DNA of 64,000 bases from Rubripirellula reticaptiva (lineage in GTDB: Bacteria > Planctomycetota > Planctomycetia > Pirellulales > Pirellulaceae). A program made the translations under genes and the position numbers. The notes beneath the pieces were generated by a model. It was not told the DNA's origin. It did no database searches and worked only from the letters and a program-made list of their open reading frames with translations. Location of the stretch: NCBI RefSeq assembly GCF_007860175.1, contig NZ_SJPX01000001.1, positions 620,001-684,000 of the forward strand. Direction: 5' to 3'. This document shows, piece by piece, positions 33,391-42,504 of the stretch (within the stretch, counting starts at the first letter, position 1; every line of letters starts with the position of its first letter).

Positions 33391-34770
33391 CTACCCGAGG
33401 GCCAGGCTGTCGTGCAATTCGGCCACGACATTATCCCAACTGCCCAGTTGTTGCTGGCGAACCAACTTCATCGTCGGATACCACGGCGTCGTGACACCGG
33501 TTTGCAGCCATCGCCAATCCGGCACTCGGCCCAGGATCGTCGTCACATCAGCACCAACTGCGCCGGCCAAGTGAGCAATCGCCGTGTCCGATGTGATCAC
33601 GCGGTCCAGACTAGCAAGGATCGCAGCCGTGTCCGTGAACGCACCTTCGGTCACATCAACATGATCGGGCAATCGCACGATACGATCGCCAAAACTGCAC
33701 GTATCTAACTGCTCGGCACCGAACCCGAACTGCAGATTAACCAGCGTGACACCTTCGATCTTTGACAATGGTTCCAAGATCGATAGCGGCACGCTTCGAT
33801 AGACATCGGCATGGTGCTGTGGATTGCCCTGCCAATTGATGCCGATGCAACGACCGGTCGTGTTGGCCGCCAACCATTTCTTCCAGTACTGGACCAACTC
33901 GTTCGACACGCCCAAGTAACCGCTGTTCGGTGCGACCAAGTCGCTGCGGTAGTCGACGCGGCCATCAATCTGGTACAGCACATCGACCGCTTCGATCATC
34001 GAGACCTGATAGTCGACCGGGGGCGCAACATCCGTGTCCGCAATCAAGCGAGACACACCCAAGGTGTTCACCGTCGACGAAAACAGCGGGAACAGTTTTG
34101 CGGCGCACTGCAGAATCACCGTCGCGCCACGATCGACCATCGTTCGGGCGACTCGAACAAAGTGGATCGCATCACCGAGCCCTTGTTCGGGATACAACAG
34201 CACGGTTCTGCCGGCCAGCGACTGCCCACCCCAGACCGGCGCCAGTGATTGCGGCCGGGCCAAACCGGGCATTCGCCATCGCCACCGGTAGTGCGGCCAT
34301 CCGGCGTCATAGTTGCCCCTCAGCAGCTCGATAACCCCAAGGTTACGGTGCAGTTCAGCGTTGTCGGGATCGACTTCGAGACCGCGCTGGTACCACAGCA
34401 GTCCCCGCTCGATGTCACCGGTCCAAATCCACAGCGTGCCGCGATTCTTCAGCGCCGACAAATAGTTCGGATCTTGGTCCAACGACGTCTGCAGACAACG
34501 ATCCGCCTCGTCAATATCGCCTGCCATGCGAAGCGAATTGCCAAGATTGTTCCAAGCGATTGGATAAACTCGCTTGATCTTGATCGCCCGGCGATAGGCA
34601 TCTACGGACTCAGTGAACTGGCGCTGATCAAACAACGCAATCCCCAGATAGACCCAAGCGTCCGCATTCTTGGGCGTCTGATCAATCACGCGGCGATAGA
34701 TGGCCTCAGCACGTGCCACGTCACCGGACTGGTGAATCTGCCAAGCCTGTTGAAGAGATTGCGACGACAT
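33391..34770 (-). CDS. TPR protein with GT9-like glycosyltransferase C-terminus
   Basis: 459 residues. Residues 5-140 hold three or four tetratricopeptide repeats (DAWVYLGIALFDQRQFTESV, IAWNNLGNSLRMAGDIDEAD, ELHRNLGVIELLRGNYDAGW). The C-terminal part, from about 180, reads like a GT9-type (heptosyltransferase) fold: TVLLYPEQGLGDAIHFVRVA and later SDTAIAHLAGAVGADVTTIL, the nucleotide-sugar end motif. The fusion resembles TPR-tethered glycosyltransferases of cell-surface biosynthesis. No signal or membrane segment is present, so it is cytoplasmic. Acceptor unknown. It follows the sigma factor on the same strand after its terminator. Confidence 0.82.
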   Translation of the reverse strand: MSSQSLQQAWQIHQSGDVARAEAIYRRVIDQTPKNADAWVYLGIALFDQRQFTESVDAYRRAIKIKRVYPIAWNNLGNSLRMAGDIDEADRCLQTSLDQDPNYLSALKNRGTLWIWTGDIERGLLWYQRGLEVDPDNAELHRNLGVIELLRGNYDAGWPHYRWRWRMPGLARPQSLAPVWGGQSLAGRTVLLYPEQGLGDAIHFVRVARTMVDRGATVILQCAAKLFPLFSSTVNTLGVSRLIADTDVAPPVDYQVSMIEAVDVLYQIDGRVDYRSDLVAPNSGYLGVSNELVQYWKKWLAANTTGRCIGINWQGNPQHHADVYRSVPLSILEPLSKIEGVTLVNLQFGFGAEQLDTCSFGDRIVRLPDHVDVTEGAFTDTAAILASLDRVITSDTAIAHLAGAVGADVTTILGRVPDWRWLQTGVTTPWYPTMKLVRQQQLGSWDNVVAELHDSLALG

Positions 34771-34832
34771 AGCGAGATCGAAAAAGGAGTGAACGATGAA
34801 AAACGTACGGACGGATAGCCTACCGAAAAACG

Positions 34833-34870
34833 AAAAAACGGCGTGCTTCTGAAGAACAGAAACACGCCGC
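34833..34870 (-). terminator. Intrinsic terminator after the sigma factor gene
   Basis: On the minus strand: CGGCGTG, a loop that itself can pair as TTCTG/CAGAA, CACGCCG, then TTTTTT. It begins 44 bases after the sigma factor stop and before the TPR gene, so it separates the two transcripts. Confidence 0.88.
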
Positions 34871-34913
34871 TTCGTGGTTTATCAATTCGCGATCGCGAGT
34901 TTGCTTAAGCGAC

Positions 34914-36539
34914 TTAGTCGAGGAAACCGACCAAGTCTTGGCTGCGGCTTGGTTGCTGCAACTTACGAACGGCCTTCGCTTCGATCTGCCGAATACGTTC
35001 GCGTGTCACCTTGAAAATATGACCGACTTCTTCCAGCGTGTAACTGTATCCGTCACCCAGACCATAACGCAGCTTGATGATTTCGCGTTCTCGGTACGAC
35101 AACGACTTCAACACACCGGCGATACGGTCACGCAACATTTCTTGCGTTGCACCGATCTGTGGGCTTTCGGCAGTTCCGTCGGGCAGCAAGTCGCCAAACT
35201 GGCTATCTTCGCTGTTGCCAACCGGACGATCGAGCGAAATCGGGAAACGCGACATCGTTAGCACTCGGCGAGCTTCCTCGACGGTGACGTCGGCACGACG
35301 AGCGGTTTCTTCGATCGTAGGTTCACGACCGAGTTCTTGCAGCAATTGACGAGCGACGTTGCGAACTCGCGACATCGTTTCAACCATGTGAACCGGAATC
35401 CGGATCGTACGGCTTTGATCGGCAACGGCGCGAGTGATCGCTTGGCGAATCCACCACGTGGCGTAAGTACAGAATTTAAACCCGCGACGGTATTCGAACT
35501 TATCGACGGCACGCATCAGCCCCGCGTTGCCTTCTTGGATCAGGTCCAAGAACGACAAACCACGATTGCGATACTTCTTGGCGATCGAAACGACCAACCG
35601 CAAGTTACCTTCGCTCAGTTCACGTTTGGCTTGCTGATACTCACCATAGACCTTGTTCAACATTTGAACGCGGTTACGAAGTGACGTCGGTGTTTCTTGG
35701 CACGCGGTCAAAATTTGGCGACGTTCACGCAGTAAGTCTTCGCGGACTTCGCGACCGTGCTTGGTTCGCTTTTGGTCGCTGATCTCGTTTTCGATCTGAG
35801 TCAAACGATGCGAGAACTTCTCCAACAACTCGATACGCGTTTCGATTCGCTGCGTCCGCAGACCGAGTTCTTCGATCAAGCGAACGGCACGACGGCGGCG
35901 GCGAGCAAGCGAACGCCATGCTTCGGCCCGACGACGCTGTGACGCACTCTTGGAAAGCGAAACCTTCCAGTCATGTCGATTGCGGCGAAGCAACGTTTGC
36001 AGGGTCCGCAAGTTGTGCGGCAAACGGCCGAGAATCTGTTCTTTTTCCAAGCGGTCGGTGACCGAAACTTGGACGGTACGGTCGAAGGGCAATTGCCCAC
36101 GATGGACCTTTTTCAACGTCTTGTAGGCTTCGACCAAGACGTAATGGTTTTCCAGCAGTTTGGTGCGGAAGCGGCGGCGAGTCTCTTCGATCCGTTTGGC
36201 AAGCTCAATTTCTTGCTTACGGGTCAACAAAGGAATCTCACCCATCTGGGTCAAATACATCCGAACCGGGTCGTCGGACCACGATTCGCTTTCGTCGATC
36301 GCTAGCAATTCGTCGGGGCTGTCCAATTGGACTTCACCGTCGGCTTGGCCGGCGAGATCAACGGGGCTGCTTTCTTCGTTTTCGTCGGCAGGCAACTTCC
36401 GAAAACCACCAGTCATGGCTTCGGTGCTTTGTGCGTCGACGGACTCGAAGTCATCCAATAGGGTGTCGAACAAGTGAGAGACTCCTGGCGAAAGCTGTTT
36501 GGGGGTGATATTAGCGGACGCGGCTTTCGCGGCGGGCAA
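34914..36539 (-). CDS. rpoD: RNA polymerase sigma-70 factor, primary (RpoD) type
   Basis: 541 residues from a TTG at 36539; a second TTG at 36473 with AGGAG 8 bases upstream is an alternative. Region 1.2 is [21 protein letters not shown] roughly 200-residue Arg-rich non-conserved stretch follows. Region 2 is [37 protein letters not shown], and [20 protein letters not shown]; region 3 starts at [12 protein letters not shown]; region 4 is [20 protein letters not shown]. This set matches the housekeeping group. Planctomycetes can have more than one RpoD-like factor, so whether it is the only primary factor is uncertain. A terminator follows the gene. Confidence 0.93.
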   Translation of the reverse strand: MPAAKAASANITPKQLSPGVSHLFDTLLDDFESVDAQSTEAMTGGFRKLPADENEESSPVDLAGQADGEVQLDSPDELLAIDESESWSDDPVRMYLTQMGEIPLLTRKQEIELAKRIEETRRRFRTKLLENHYVLVEAYKTLKKVHRGQLPFDRTVQVSVTDRLEKEQILGRLPHNLRTLQTLLRRNRHDWKVSLSKSASQRRRAEAWRSLARRRRRAVRLIEELGLRTQRIETRIELLEKFSHRLTQIENEISDQKRTKHGREVREDLLRERRQILTACQETPTSLRNRVQMLNKVYGEYQQAKRELSEGNLRLVVSIAKKYRNRGLSFLDLIQEGNAGLMRAVDKFEYRRGFKFCTYATWWIRQAITRAVADQSRTIRIPVHMVETMSRVRNVARQLLQELGREPTIEETARRADVTVEEARRVLTMSRFPISLDRPVGNSEDSQFGDLLPDGTAESPQIGATQEMLRDRIAGVLKSLSYREREIIKLRYGLGDGYSYTLEEVGHIFKVTRERIRQIEAKAVRKLQQPSRSQDLVGFLD

Positions 36540-37354
36540 AATGACGGAATGACTTCTGGAATGATCGGTGTGGGCTGTCCGGCGGCAACCTACGCTCTAA
36601 TCATAATCGATCGAGCGAGGGCGACCAGAAAACGGCCTAGGAACAAGTCAAATTTCGATTTTGCAGGCGCAATTCTGCGGCGCAGGAAAGTCAGCGTGTG
36701 AGTAAACGGTGTAGTAAAACTGGGACAAATACGAATAACAATATGCAGGAATGAAATCAGCAAGCCCGCACCTCATAGCGTGATTCAAATTTCCCCAATC
36801 AAGTTCCGTCGGTCATCTCTGCCGCCGGAAGTGACCCTGCCGAGTCACGACCACAGTGAACTGTACCACCACACGAGCGGCACGCCTTCGCTGCGAACCA
36901 ATTGGAAAAACATTGCGATTGGGCAACTTTTCTCGATCACGACATCTCTAACGATATGGCGCAATAGCACCGTTGACATCGCTAACGCGAAAACAAGACC
37001 CAATCAGAACTGCTAAAAACACTGGCAAAGAAGGTTCTGGACCGATATACACCATCGCGGGCGAACACTGTCGCCAGCTCAAACGTAACCGATACACTTC
37101 CCCCGAATCCTTCATCCCTGATTTACTTGGGCAAACGTCAACCACTCGAGAAGGTTCTTCCATCCTTGGAGAATCTGATACGAACAAAACAGTTCGCTGT
37201 TGTTACGTCCGCAACTCACCCGATCGGGTGCCCCGCAGTGAAGCGAGAGCGGAGCGTTGGGGCTGGTGGTGCCGTAAGCTCAATTGGATTCTAGTCGGGC
37301 CCACGGTTCGGTCCAGGCGTCCTCTCCGCAATTCTTCTCCATTCTTTAACTCTT
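36540..37354. other. Long intergenic region without a clear gene
   Basis: 815 bases between the sigma factor gene and a zinc-ribbon gene. Short frames on both strands have no coding character I trust. It is A/T-richer than nearby genes. It holds a palindrome and a hairpin at 37217-37263. The sigma factor promoter should also lie here, but I could not place it. Confidence 0.5.
37217..37263. repeat. Adjacent palindrome and hairpin
   Basis: CACCCGATCGGGTG (37217-37230) is a perfect 14-bp palindrome. It is directly followed by a GCCCC...GGGGC stem (37230-37263) whose loop contains a GAAGCGAGAGCGGAGCG purine-rich segment. It lies 92 bases upstream of the next gene's start. It could be a dispersed structured element or a short RNA; I do not recognise it. 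Confidence 0.45.
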
Positions 37355-37885
37355 ATGCATTTGCTGACCTGCCCTGCCTGCCAGGAATCAATCCCCGTCA
37401 CCACTAGCCAGGCCGGCGAACGGATGACCTGCCCGGCCTGCCAAAGCCCAGTCGACGTGCCAACCCTTGGCCAGCTTCGCAAGTTGCCGGCGGCCGAAGA
37501 ATCAGCCACCGAGTCACCGAAATTGCGAGAAACCGCAGGCGGTGGCTCGATCGCTTTTGGAGTGCTCGGATTGATCGCAACGGCAGCCCTGTTAGTGGCG
37601 GGATTTTGCGGAATTCGGTGGGCTTTGATCGACGTTCCCATCGACACCGAATCACATATCGCCGAATTCGAAAAGGCCTACCAGGAGACCACTGCGGCGC
37701 AACTGATCCGCGAGTACGAACAGATGGAAGAGTTTGGTGTCGATATTGCGATGCCCTACAAATACAAGACTCTCGCCAATACCAAATCCGACTGGGGATG
37801 GTCATCCGCAATCGCCGGTGCCGTCGCCGTGACCGCGATCATCCTGGCGACAATTTTTGGAATCGCGGGCCGCAAACGAAACTGA
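37355..37885 (+). CDS. Zinc-ribbon membrane protein, unknown
   Basis: 176 residues from an ATG. The N-terminus holds two CxxC pairs (C6/C9 and C26/C29) in LTCPACQ and MTCPACQ repeats, a zinc ribbon similar to that of the protein at 2920-5043. One membrane helix lies at about 66-88 and another at about 150-170; between them is a charged helical segment (IAEFEKAYQETTAAQLIREYEQ). Function unknown; such zinc-ribbon/membrane proteins are widespread in planctomycetes. Confidence 0.75.
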   Translation: MHLLTCPACQESIPVTTSQAGERMTCPACQSPVDVPTLGQLRKLPAAEESATESPKLRETAGGGSIAFGVLGLIATAALLVAGFCGIRWALIDVPIDTESHIAEFEKAYQETTAAQLIREYEQMEEFGVDIAMPYKYKTLANTKSDWGWSSAIAGAVAVTAIILATIFGIAGRKRN

Positions 37886-38062
37886 TTTTCACAGCCCGAC
37901 TTCGCCGGACACTTAGTGAACAGGCGACTTCTAATTTGACGGACCTAGATCAGGCTGATTCGGCGGAAGCGTTCGCGGGTGGTTTCCGAACTGAACTCCT
38001 GAAACACCCTTCCGTCGAGCCCATCTCGGCAGCGGAAGCAGGATGCTGTCGAACGAGCCGAT

Positions 38063-39619
38063 TTACCGCTGCTTGATCACAGTTCGATCTTCGGTGGAAA
38101 GCTGTTCGATTGGAATCTGGATGACGCGGCCCTCTGGTGTTTTCAGTGTCACGACTTCGTTGACGACTCTTTCCAAAGTAGCTTCCACGCTGAACTTTCC
38201 GCTCGCGTCCTTCCAAGTCCTGATCTCCCTTTGCCGCGGATCCGGTTCGGCCCTCGCCGGCGGGACTTTCCCTTCGGCATGACGAAGTCTTGTTGCCATG
38301 ACCAGATCTCGCTGCGCGATGAGCAACTCCTTTCGAAGAACTCGGTAGTCGCGTGCCCTGTGCTCGCCTTCGAACCGAACCGGAACCCAAGCGGTGTCGG
38401 CCGTCGAATCCGACAGTGCCATGACTTTCTGCCATTCACCGGATGAAGAAACCATCATCTCGGTTCCGATGTTGATCGGCTTATCCATCGGTGCCAACTG
38501 ATATCCACCGGGCAACTCGGCTACGACCGGGAACGTCCGCTGCGGAATTTCTTCGACGTTGTCATCGGAAAGGATGACGTTTTCGAGGTACGCTTCCGCG
38601 GCGACTCGGCTGCGTGCTTTTCTCGCATCGATAGGACGTGCGAAAATTTGATCGCGATTGATCGGCACATCGCGTGACGATGGTGTCCCCGGTTTTCGAA
38701 TGAACAATTTTTCGCCCGATGTGGACGCAATGAAGCCGTCTAAAAGCGTTCCGTGGTACACGCACTGGACTGGCATGCCCAGAGGAACGCTGGGCAGTTC
38801 ACTGACCGGCTTCGCGTTTCGGTCGACGTAAAGTCTCGTGCCCGGAACGAGCAGTACGCTGGGTGAAAACCGATTCGGATTTGACCGCGCCATTGCGAGC
38901 GTCTGAGGTGTGGCAGCGATCCATTTGGAAATCGGACGATTGACGATCGTGTCGTCATGCTCGGGGTATCGCACCACGGCCCAGACGTTATGGTCGACGG
39001 CTACCAATTCAGCTTTTTCCCATTGGCCTCGCCAACCCGCGATGATCGGCATGCCGGGGGCGCACACGCTGCCATTGGCAGGTCTCATGTAGCCGTTCGG
39101 AACTTGCTCGGGCGGATTGTTTTCGAGCTGAAATTCCATCCAGTCGGCACGATCAACATCGGCCATCGGACGCGGTTTCAAAGGCGGATCAGCTCCGACA
39201 CCAAACTGAATGGAGTTGCTGTGCATGAAATAGCGGTTGTCTGGCCCCTCCGATTCGGCCCAGAACTCGATCCATTTGGTTTTGCCGTTAAAGAAGTCGA
39301 AGATCTGCTTGTACTTCTCGGTCCCTGAAGCTCCACGGATGGAACTGCCGAACGCGATATTGACACGTCCATTTTCGGTTCGTGCCGCGATCCGAACACG
39401 CCCTTGCCCAGGACGCATCAACAGCCAATCGAAGACGCCGATTGGTTCGTTAAATCGGTCGTGCTCAACTCGCGGATTGCTAAGCTGGTAGATCGCCATG
39501 TCGGGTGACGGTTCGAGCATGTCGAATTCAGTCGCGTTGGCGATAGTGCCAAGCTCCACGCAACACCAGAACAAAACGAAGGTACGGAACATTCGCACTG
39601 GCCTGTTCGCTTTGATCAT
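38063..39619 (-). CDS. Secreted protein with C-terminal SHD1 domain
   Basis: 518 residues from the ATG at 39619, which has GAGG 6 bases upstream; another ATG lies at 39631. The start includes MFRTFVLFWCCVELGTIANA, a signal peptide. The body is rich in beta patterns and Pro/Arg. The last 50 residues (RTWKDASGKFSVEATLERVV, then VVTLKTPEGRVIQIPIEQLS) match the SLA1 homology domain 1 (SHD1), which planctomycetes use widely in secreted proteins. It lacks any enzyme motif I can name. Probably periplasmic or surface-linked. It is divergent from the low-GC gene at 39828 and is followed by a non-coding gap. Confidence 0.8.
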   Translation of the reverse strand: MIKANRPVRMFRTFVLFWCCVELGTIANATEFDMLEPSPDMAIYQLSNPRVEHDRFNEPIGVFDWLLMRPGQGRVRIAARTENGRVNIAFGSSIRGASGTEKYKQIFDFFNGKTKWIEFWAESEGPDNRYFMHSNSIQFGVGADPPLKPRPMADVDRADWMEFQLENNPPEQVPNGYMRPANGSVCAPGMPIIAGWRGQWEKAELVAVDHNVWAVVRYPEHDDTIVNRPISKWIAATPQTLAMARSNPNRFSPSVLLVPGTRLYVDRNAKPVSELPSVPLGMPVQCVYHGTLLDGFIASTSGEKLFIRKPGTPSSRDVPINRDQIFARPIDARKARSRVAAEAYLENVILSDDNVEEIPQRTFPVVAELPGGYQLAPMDKPINIGTEMMVSSSGEWQKVMALSDSTADTAWVPVRFEGEHRARDYRVLRKELLIAQRDLVMATRLRHAEGKVPPARAEPDPRQREIRTWKDASGKFSVEATLERVVNEVVTLKTPEGRVIQIPIEQLSTEDRTVIKQR

Positions 39620-39827
39620 TTTTAACCTCATCCCCTCCGACCTACCTCCTCTTTAACGCTGTTAGCGTTGTAGCGCACCGCAAAACACCGGTCAAGAAAA
39701 CCCGGCGAGGAAATGGGCGAAACGAGGGTCTTTTCCAGACACTCGCATTTCGGATATGCGTTACCATTGCCCTTGACTGACGACGCTAACCGGCGACCAA
39801 TGATCCACGAACACCCGAGTCAAAGCC

Positions 39828-40949
39828 GTGAACCGTTACCTTTCTTGCAGGAAGATGGTGGCAAAAAATACCGTGTCCTCATTTCCCTGCCATCCCTTCT
39901 TAAATGCATACCAAGTCGCGTGCATTATATTGGCTTGGTCCTGCTTCGCGTCACAGAACTGGGCAGCGGAGCAGGAAACGGACGAAGACATCAAGTCGAT
40001 TGTCGATGGAGCAATCGCCGAACTTACGTCGGTTCGTGATGATGTGCTTAAAAGGTACGCATTGATGGTCCAAGGCGAGAGCCAAACACTCCGAGGAGGG
40101 AACATCGGCGGTCCTCCGCTTAAATTAGACCGCATCTACAAGCTTCAGGCCGGGGACAAGTCGAGCAACTTTAATTACAGTTCGCATTGCAAAGTGATGG
40201 ATGCTGGTACAACGGGGTTTGAGTACGAAACTCAGTATTGGACTGAATACTTGCAGTGCGGCACGACGACAAAAGCCCGCATCAGCCTGGCGAATATGAA
40301 AGACTACAAAGTGCGCCCGGAAGGCCAATCCATCAAGAATTTCCTCGCGGAGAATCGTCTTTCAAGGGCAAGCTTTGACCCTTTTGATGATTTGGTTTTG
40401 CATGTCATGTTTTTGAAAAACAAACTTGCACAGCGAGGTTGGATTGAAAAGGTTTTTCTTCAGGAGTGTAAATTTGTTTCTGCTGAGAGAATTACGAACG
40501 GCGACATTCTAAGTCGGTGGCAATGGAAGCAACACTCGTTGGAGTTCGAGATCGAACTCACCCAGTCGAAAGCGTATGACTTGATGCCAGTTCGCGTCAA
40601 ATACGTGAGCAAGATCAAAAACATGCCGAAGCTATTCAGTGACACGGAAATTAGCTGGAGGAAACACGCGACTTTGGGCAAGCATCTTCCCTATCGTTTA
40701 AAAGCAGCTTCTGGGGGCCCTTTTGGAAACACGCAAGAATATCACCACTGGATTTTTGACTGGCGCGTTGGAAAGGAGATCGATGACGATTTTTTCGATT
40801 GCAAAGCAGATGACTTTCGCATCAAGTTCACACCAGTCTTCGATTTCGTGGCTGACATCTACACTCGCCCTACTGGTGTCATCCCGGGGACACCATGGGA
40901 AACGCCGGAAGAGATACTTGGAGCGGAGCAAGCACCGAATGGGCGGTGA
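39828..40949 (+). CDS. Secreted hypothetical protein with low GC content
   Basis: 373 residues from a GTG (or 364 from the ATG at 39855), not recognised. The N-terminal part contains a hydrophobic segment (AYQVACIILAWSCFASQNWAA) that looks like a signal peptide with cleavage after NWA or WAA. The mature part has charged helical and strand segments and a Trp/Tyr-rich middle (YETQYWTEYLQCG). Bases are unlike neighbours: 43 of 120 at 40381-40500 are G or C (36%), against about 55% nearby. This may mark horizontal origin. Function unknown. Confidence 0.7.
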   Translation: MNRYLSCRKMVAKNTVSSFPCHPFLNAYQVACIILAWSCFASQNWAAEQETDEDIKSIVDGAIAELTSVRDDVLKRYALMVQGESQTLRGGNIGGPPLKLDRIYKLQAGDKSSNFNYSSHCKVMDAGTTGFEYETQYWTEYLQCGTTTKARISLANMKDYKVRPEGQSIKNFLAENRLSRASFDPFDDLVLHVMFLKNKLAQRGWIEKVFLQECKFVSAERITNGDILSRWQWKQHSLEFEIELTQSKAYDLMPVRVKYVSKIKNMPKLFSDTEISWRKHATLGKHLPYRLKAASGGPFGNTQEYHHWIFDWRVGKEIDDDFFDCKADDFRIKFTPVFDFVADIYTRPTGVIPGTPWETPEEILGAEQAPNGR

Positions 40950-41006
40950 GGTAATCCAGAAGCGCCCGGGCGAGAATAACAGGACGGCACGCTACCAAAC
41001 TCCACT

Positions 41007-41804
41007 CTACGTTTTCTTTTTTCGTCGCATCACATAGACGACGTCTTCGGTCGTTGAATCGACTTCGATCGGCTCATCCAAGTCGTAAGCAAAGTCGTAC
41101 GTTTCGACGACTTCCCAGCACTGGCTCGACGCAATCAAGGCGTCCATTTGTTTGGGCGTGTAGCTTCGCAAAACCAATTCGTCGACGATGCGAAAACTTC
41201 GCGACGGACTGTGCACATCGAACCGTATCCCGAATCGTTCGATGCGGCTTTTTTTGTCGCGCGAGTTCGTCCACATGTGTGTGTTGATCGCCAAGTGACC
41301 TCGCCGAGCCGACCATGACTCGGTCTCACTTGGCGGTACATCGGTTGGCGTTAAGTGAACGCCCAACAAATACAAACCGCCGACGCGAACGGCTTCACCC
41401 ATACAGTTTAAGTGATCACGAGCGGCCTTTTCGGTACCCAAATGGCGAAAGCTGTTGATCGTATTGAACGCAATGTCATAGCGACGCTTGACTTTGAAAT
41501 CAGCCATGTCCGCGACAAAGGCTGGCTCGGGGCGATCGTGTTTGCGGAAACGCGCATTGCAAAAATCGACTGCCTTGGCGTTCAAGTCCAAGCCGCCGAT
41601 CTCGTAATCTTTTTTGGCCAACGCATACAACAACCGGCCGGTGCCGCACGCCGGTTCGAACATGCGGTTCGTCTTTCCGCTGCCATGCTTGGCGGCGCAC
41701 CCGGTGATGAATTTGATCTCGGCGGCACAGTCGGCGCCAAACACCAAGTCGTAGTACTTGGGATGATCGTAGATCGATTCGTCGATGACTTCGAGTTCGC
41801 TCAC
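41007..41804 (-). CDS. Class I SAM-dependent methyltransferase
   Basis: 265 residues from a GTG. The Rossmann-like motif I is FEPACGTGRLLYALA, motif II is EIGGLDLNAKAVDFC, and the acidic post-motif is FVADMADFKVKRRYDIAFNTINSFRHL. The N-terminal YDHPKYYDLVFG is typical of the family. The C-terminal half carries the predicted substrate part. The substrate is unknown. A REP-like inverted repeat lies between this gene and the DinB gene, so the two may not share a transcript. Confidence 0.87.
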   Translation of the reverse strand: MSELEVIDESIYDHPKYYDLVFGADCAAEIKFITGCAAKHGSGKTNRMFEPACGTGRLLYALAKKDYEIGGLDLNAKAVDFCNARFRKHDRPEPAFVADMADFKVKRRYDIAFNTINSFRHLGTEKAARDHLNCMGEAVRVGGLYLLGVHLTPTDVPPSETESWSARRGHLAINTHMWTNSRDKKSRIERFGIRFDVHSPSRSFRIVDELVLRSYTPKQMDALIASSQCWEVVETYDFAYDLDEPIEVDSTTEDVVYVMRRKKKT

Positions 41805-41856
41805 GAGAGCCTTCTGCGGTGTGACGGTAGAGTTGTGAGTGTCTGCTGGGATTTGC

Positions 41857-41928
41857 CGTAGGGCCGGTTCCCACCGGCCATTTTGAAACTGGCCAAGCTG
41901 AAACCGGCCGGTGTGAACCGGCCCTACG
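41857..41928. repeat. REP-like inverted repeat
   Basis: A 23-bp arm at 41857-41879 and its near-exact complement at 41906-41928 (22 of 23 pairs match) flank a 26-base loop. The arms start with CGTAGGGCCGGTT and the loop has a further GGCC. The element sits in the gap between the methyltransferase and DinB genes. It looks like a REP/BIME-type dispersed palindrome; no T-run follows, so a terminator is less likely. Confidence 0.75.
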
Positions 41929-41948
41929 CGCTACACGCAAGAAAGAAG

Positions 41949-42485
41949 CTAGCGAACTGGATCTAAACCCAAGGCTCGTCGCAGCATGCCGATGTGCCCA
42001 CAGTGAATCTGTTCGTGAAGGGGACAGAACAAGATCGCGCCAAGCTTGTTTGGAAACGCGGCGTAGGGCATGTCGACCGGTTCTAGCAACGTGGCGGCAT
42101 CGACACTCGGCAGCTCGCGGCCGGCAACCTCGTAAACTTTCGCCATGCGGTCGAGCAACTCTCCGGGACTGGGTTGGCTCGCCGGATCGGCGCTGGGCAC
42201 CGATCCGCGGCCATAGGCTTTGCGAAACTTGCCTGGAATCAACTCCAAATCGTCCGGTTCGCGACCGCGGATCCGAAACAGCAACAATCCATACTGGCTG
42301 ACAGTCAGGTGACCAACCTGCCAAGCAATATTGGTCGGCAAATCTGCGGGCATTTCGAACCATCGCTCGCGCGGCGTCGCGGCGAGCAGTTCGAGGGTAT
42401 AGCGGCGGGCGAATTCGATCTGACCGATCGCGCCGGCAAGCATGGATGGGACCGTTTCGGCGGTGGGGAGAGGCGGCGTATTCAT
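41949..42485 (-). CDS. DinB-family protein
   Basis: 178 residues from the ATG at 42485, chosen over a longer frame that has no family match. DinB/YfiT proteins are four-helix bundles with a metal site. The histidines are in NIAWQVGHLTVSQYGLL and PLHEQIHCGHIGMLRRALG, which fit the metal-binding positions. Members include thiol transferases and stress-linked proteins; this one cannot be assigned to a substrate. It may be co-transcribed with the gene at 42505-42957 (19-base gap). Confidence 0.85.
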   Translation of the reverse strand: MNTPPLPTAETVPSMLAGAIGQIEFARRYTLELLAATPRERWFEMPADLPTNIAWQVGHLTVSQYGLLLFRIRGREPDDLELIPGKFRKAYGRGSVPSADPASQPSPGELLDRMAKVYEVAGRELPSVDAATLLEPVDMPYAAFPNKLGAILFCPLHEQIHCGHIGMLRRALGLDPVR

Positions 42486-42504
42486 GCCGGGGATGATAGC
42501 AATT

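Noticed and set aside
36948-37187. 79-residue minus-strand frame in the same gap
   Set aside because: Short, with no ribosome-binding site or family pattern; I left the region as non-coding.
36973-37407. 144-residue plus-strand frame in the long gap before the zinc-ribbon gene
   Set aside because: No recognisable pattern, it crosses the hairpin region and overlaps the start of a better gene.
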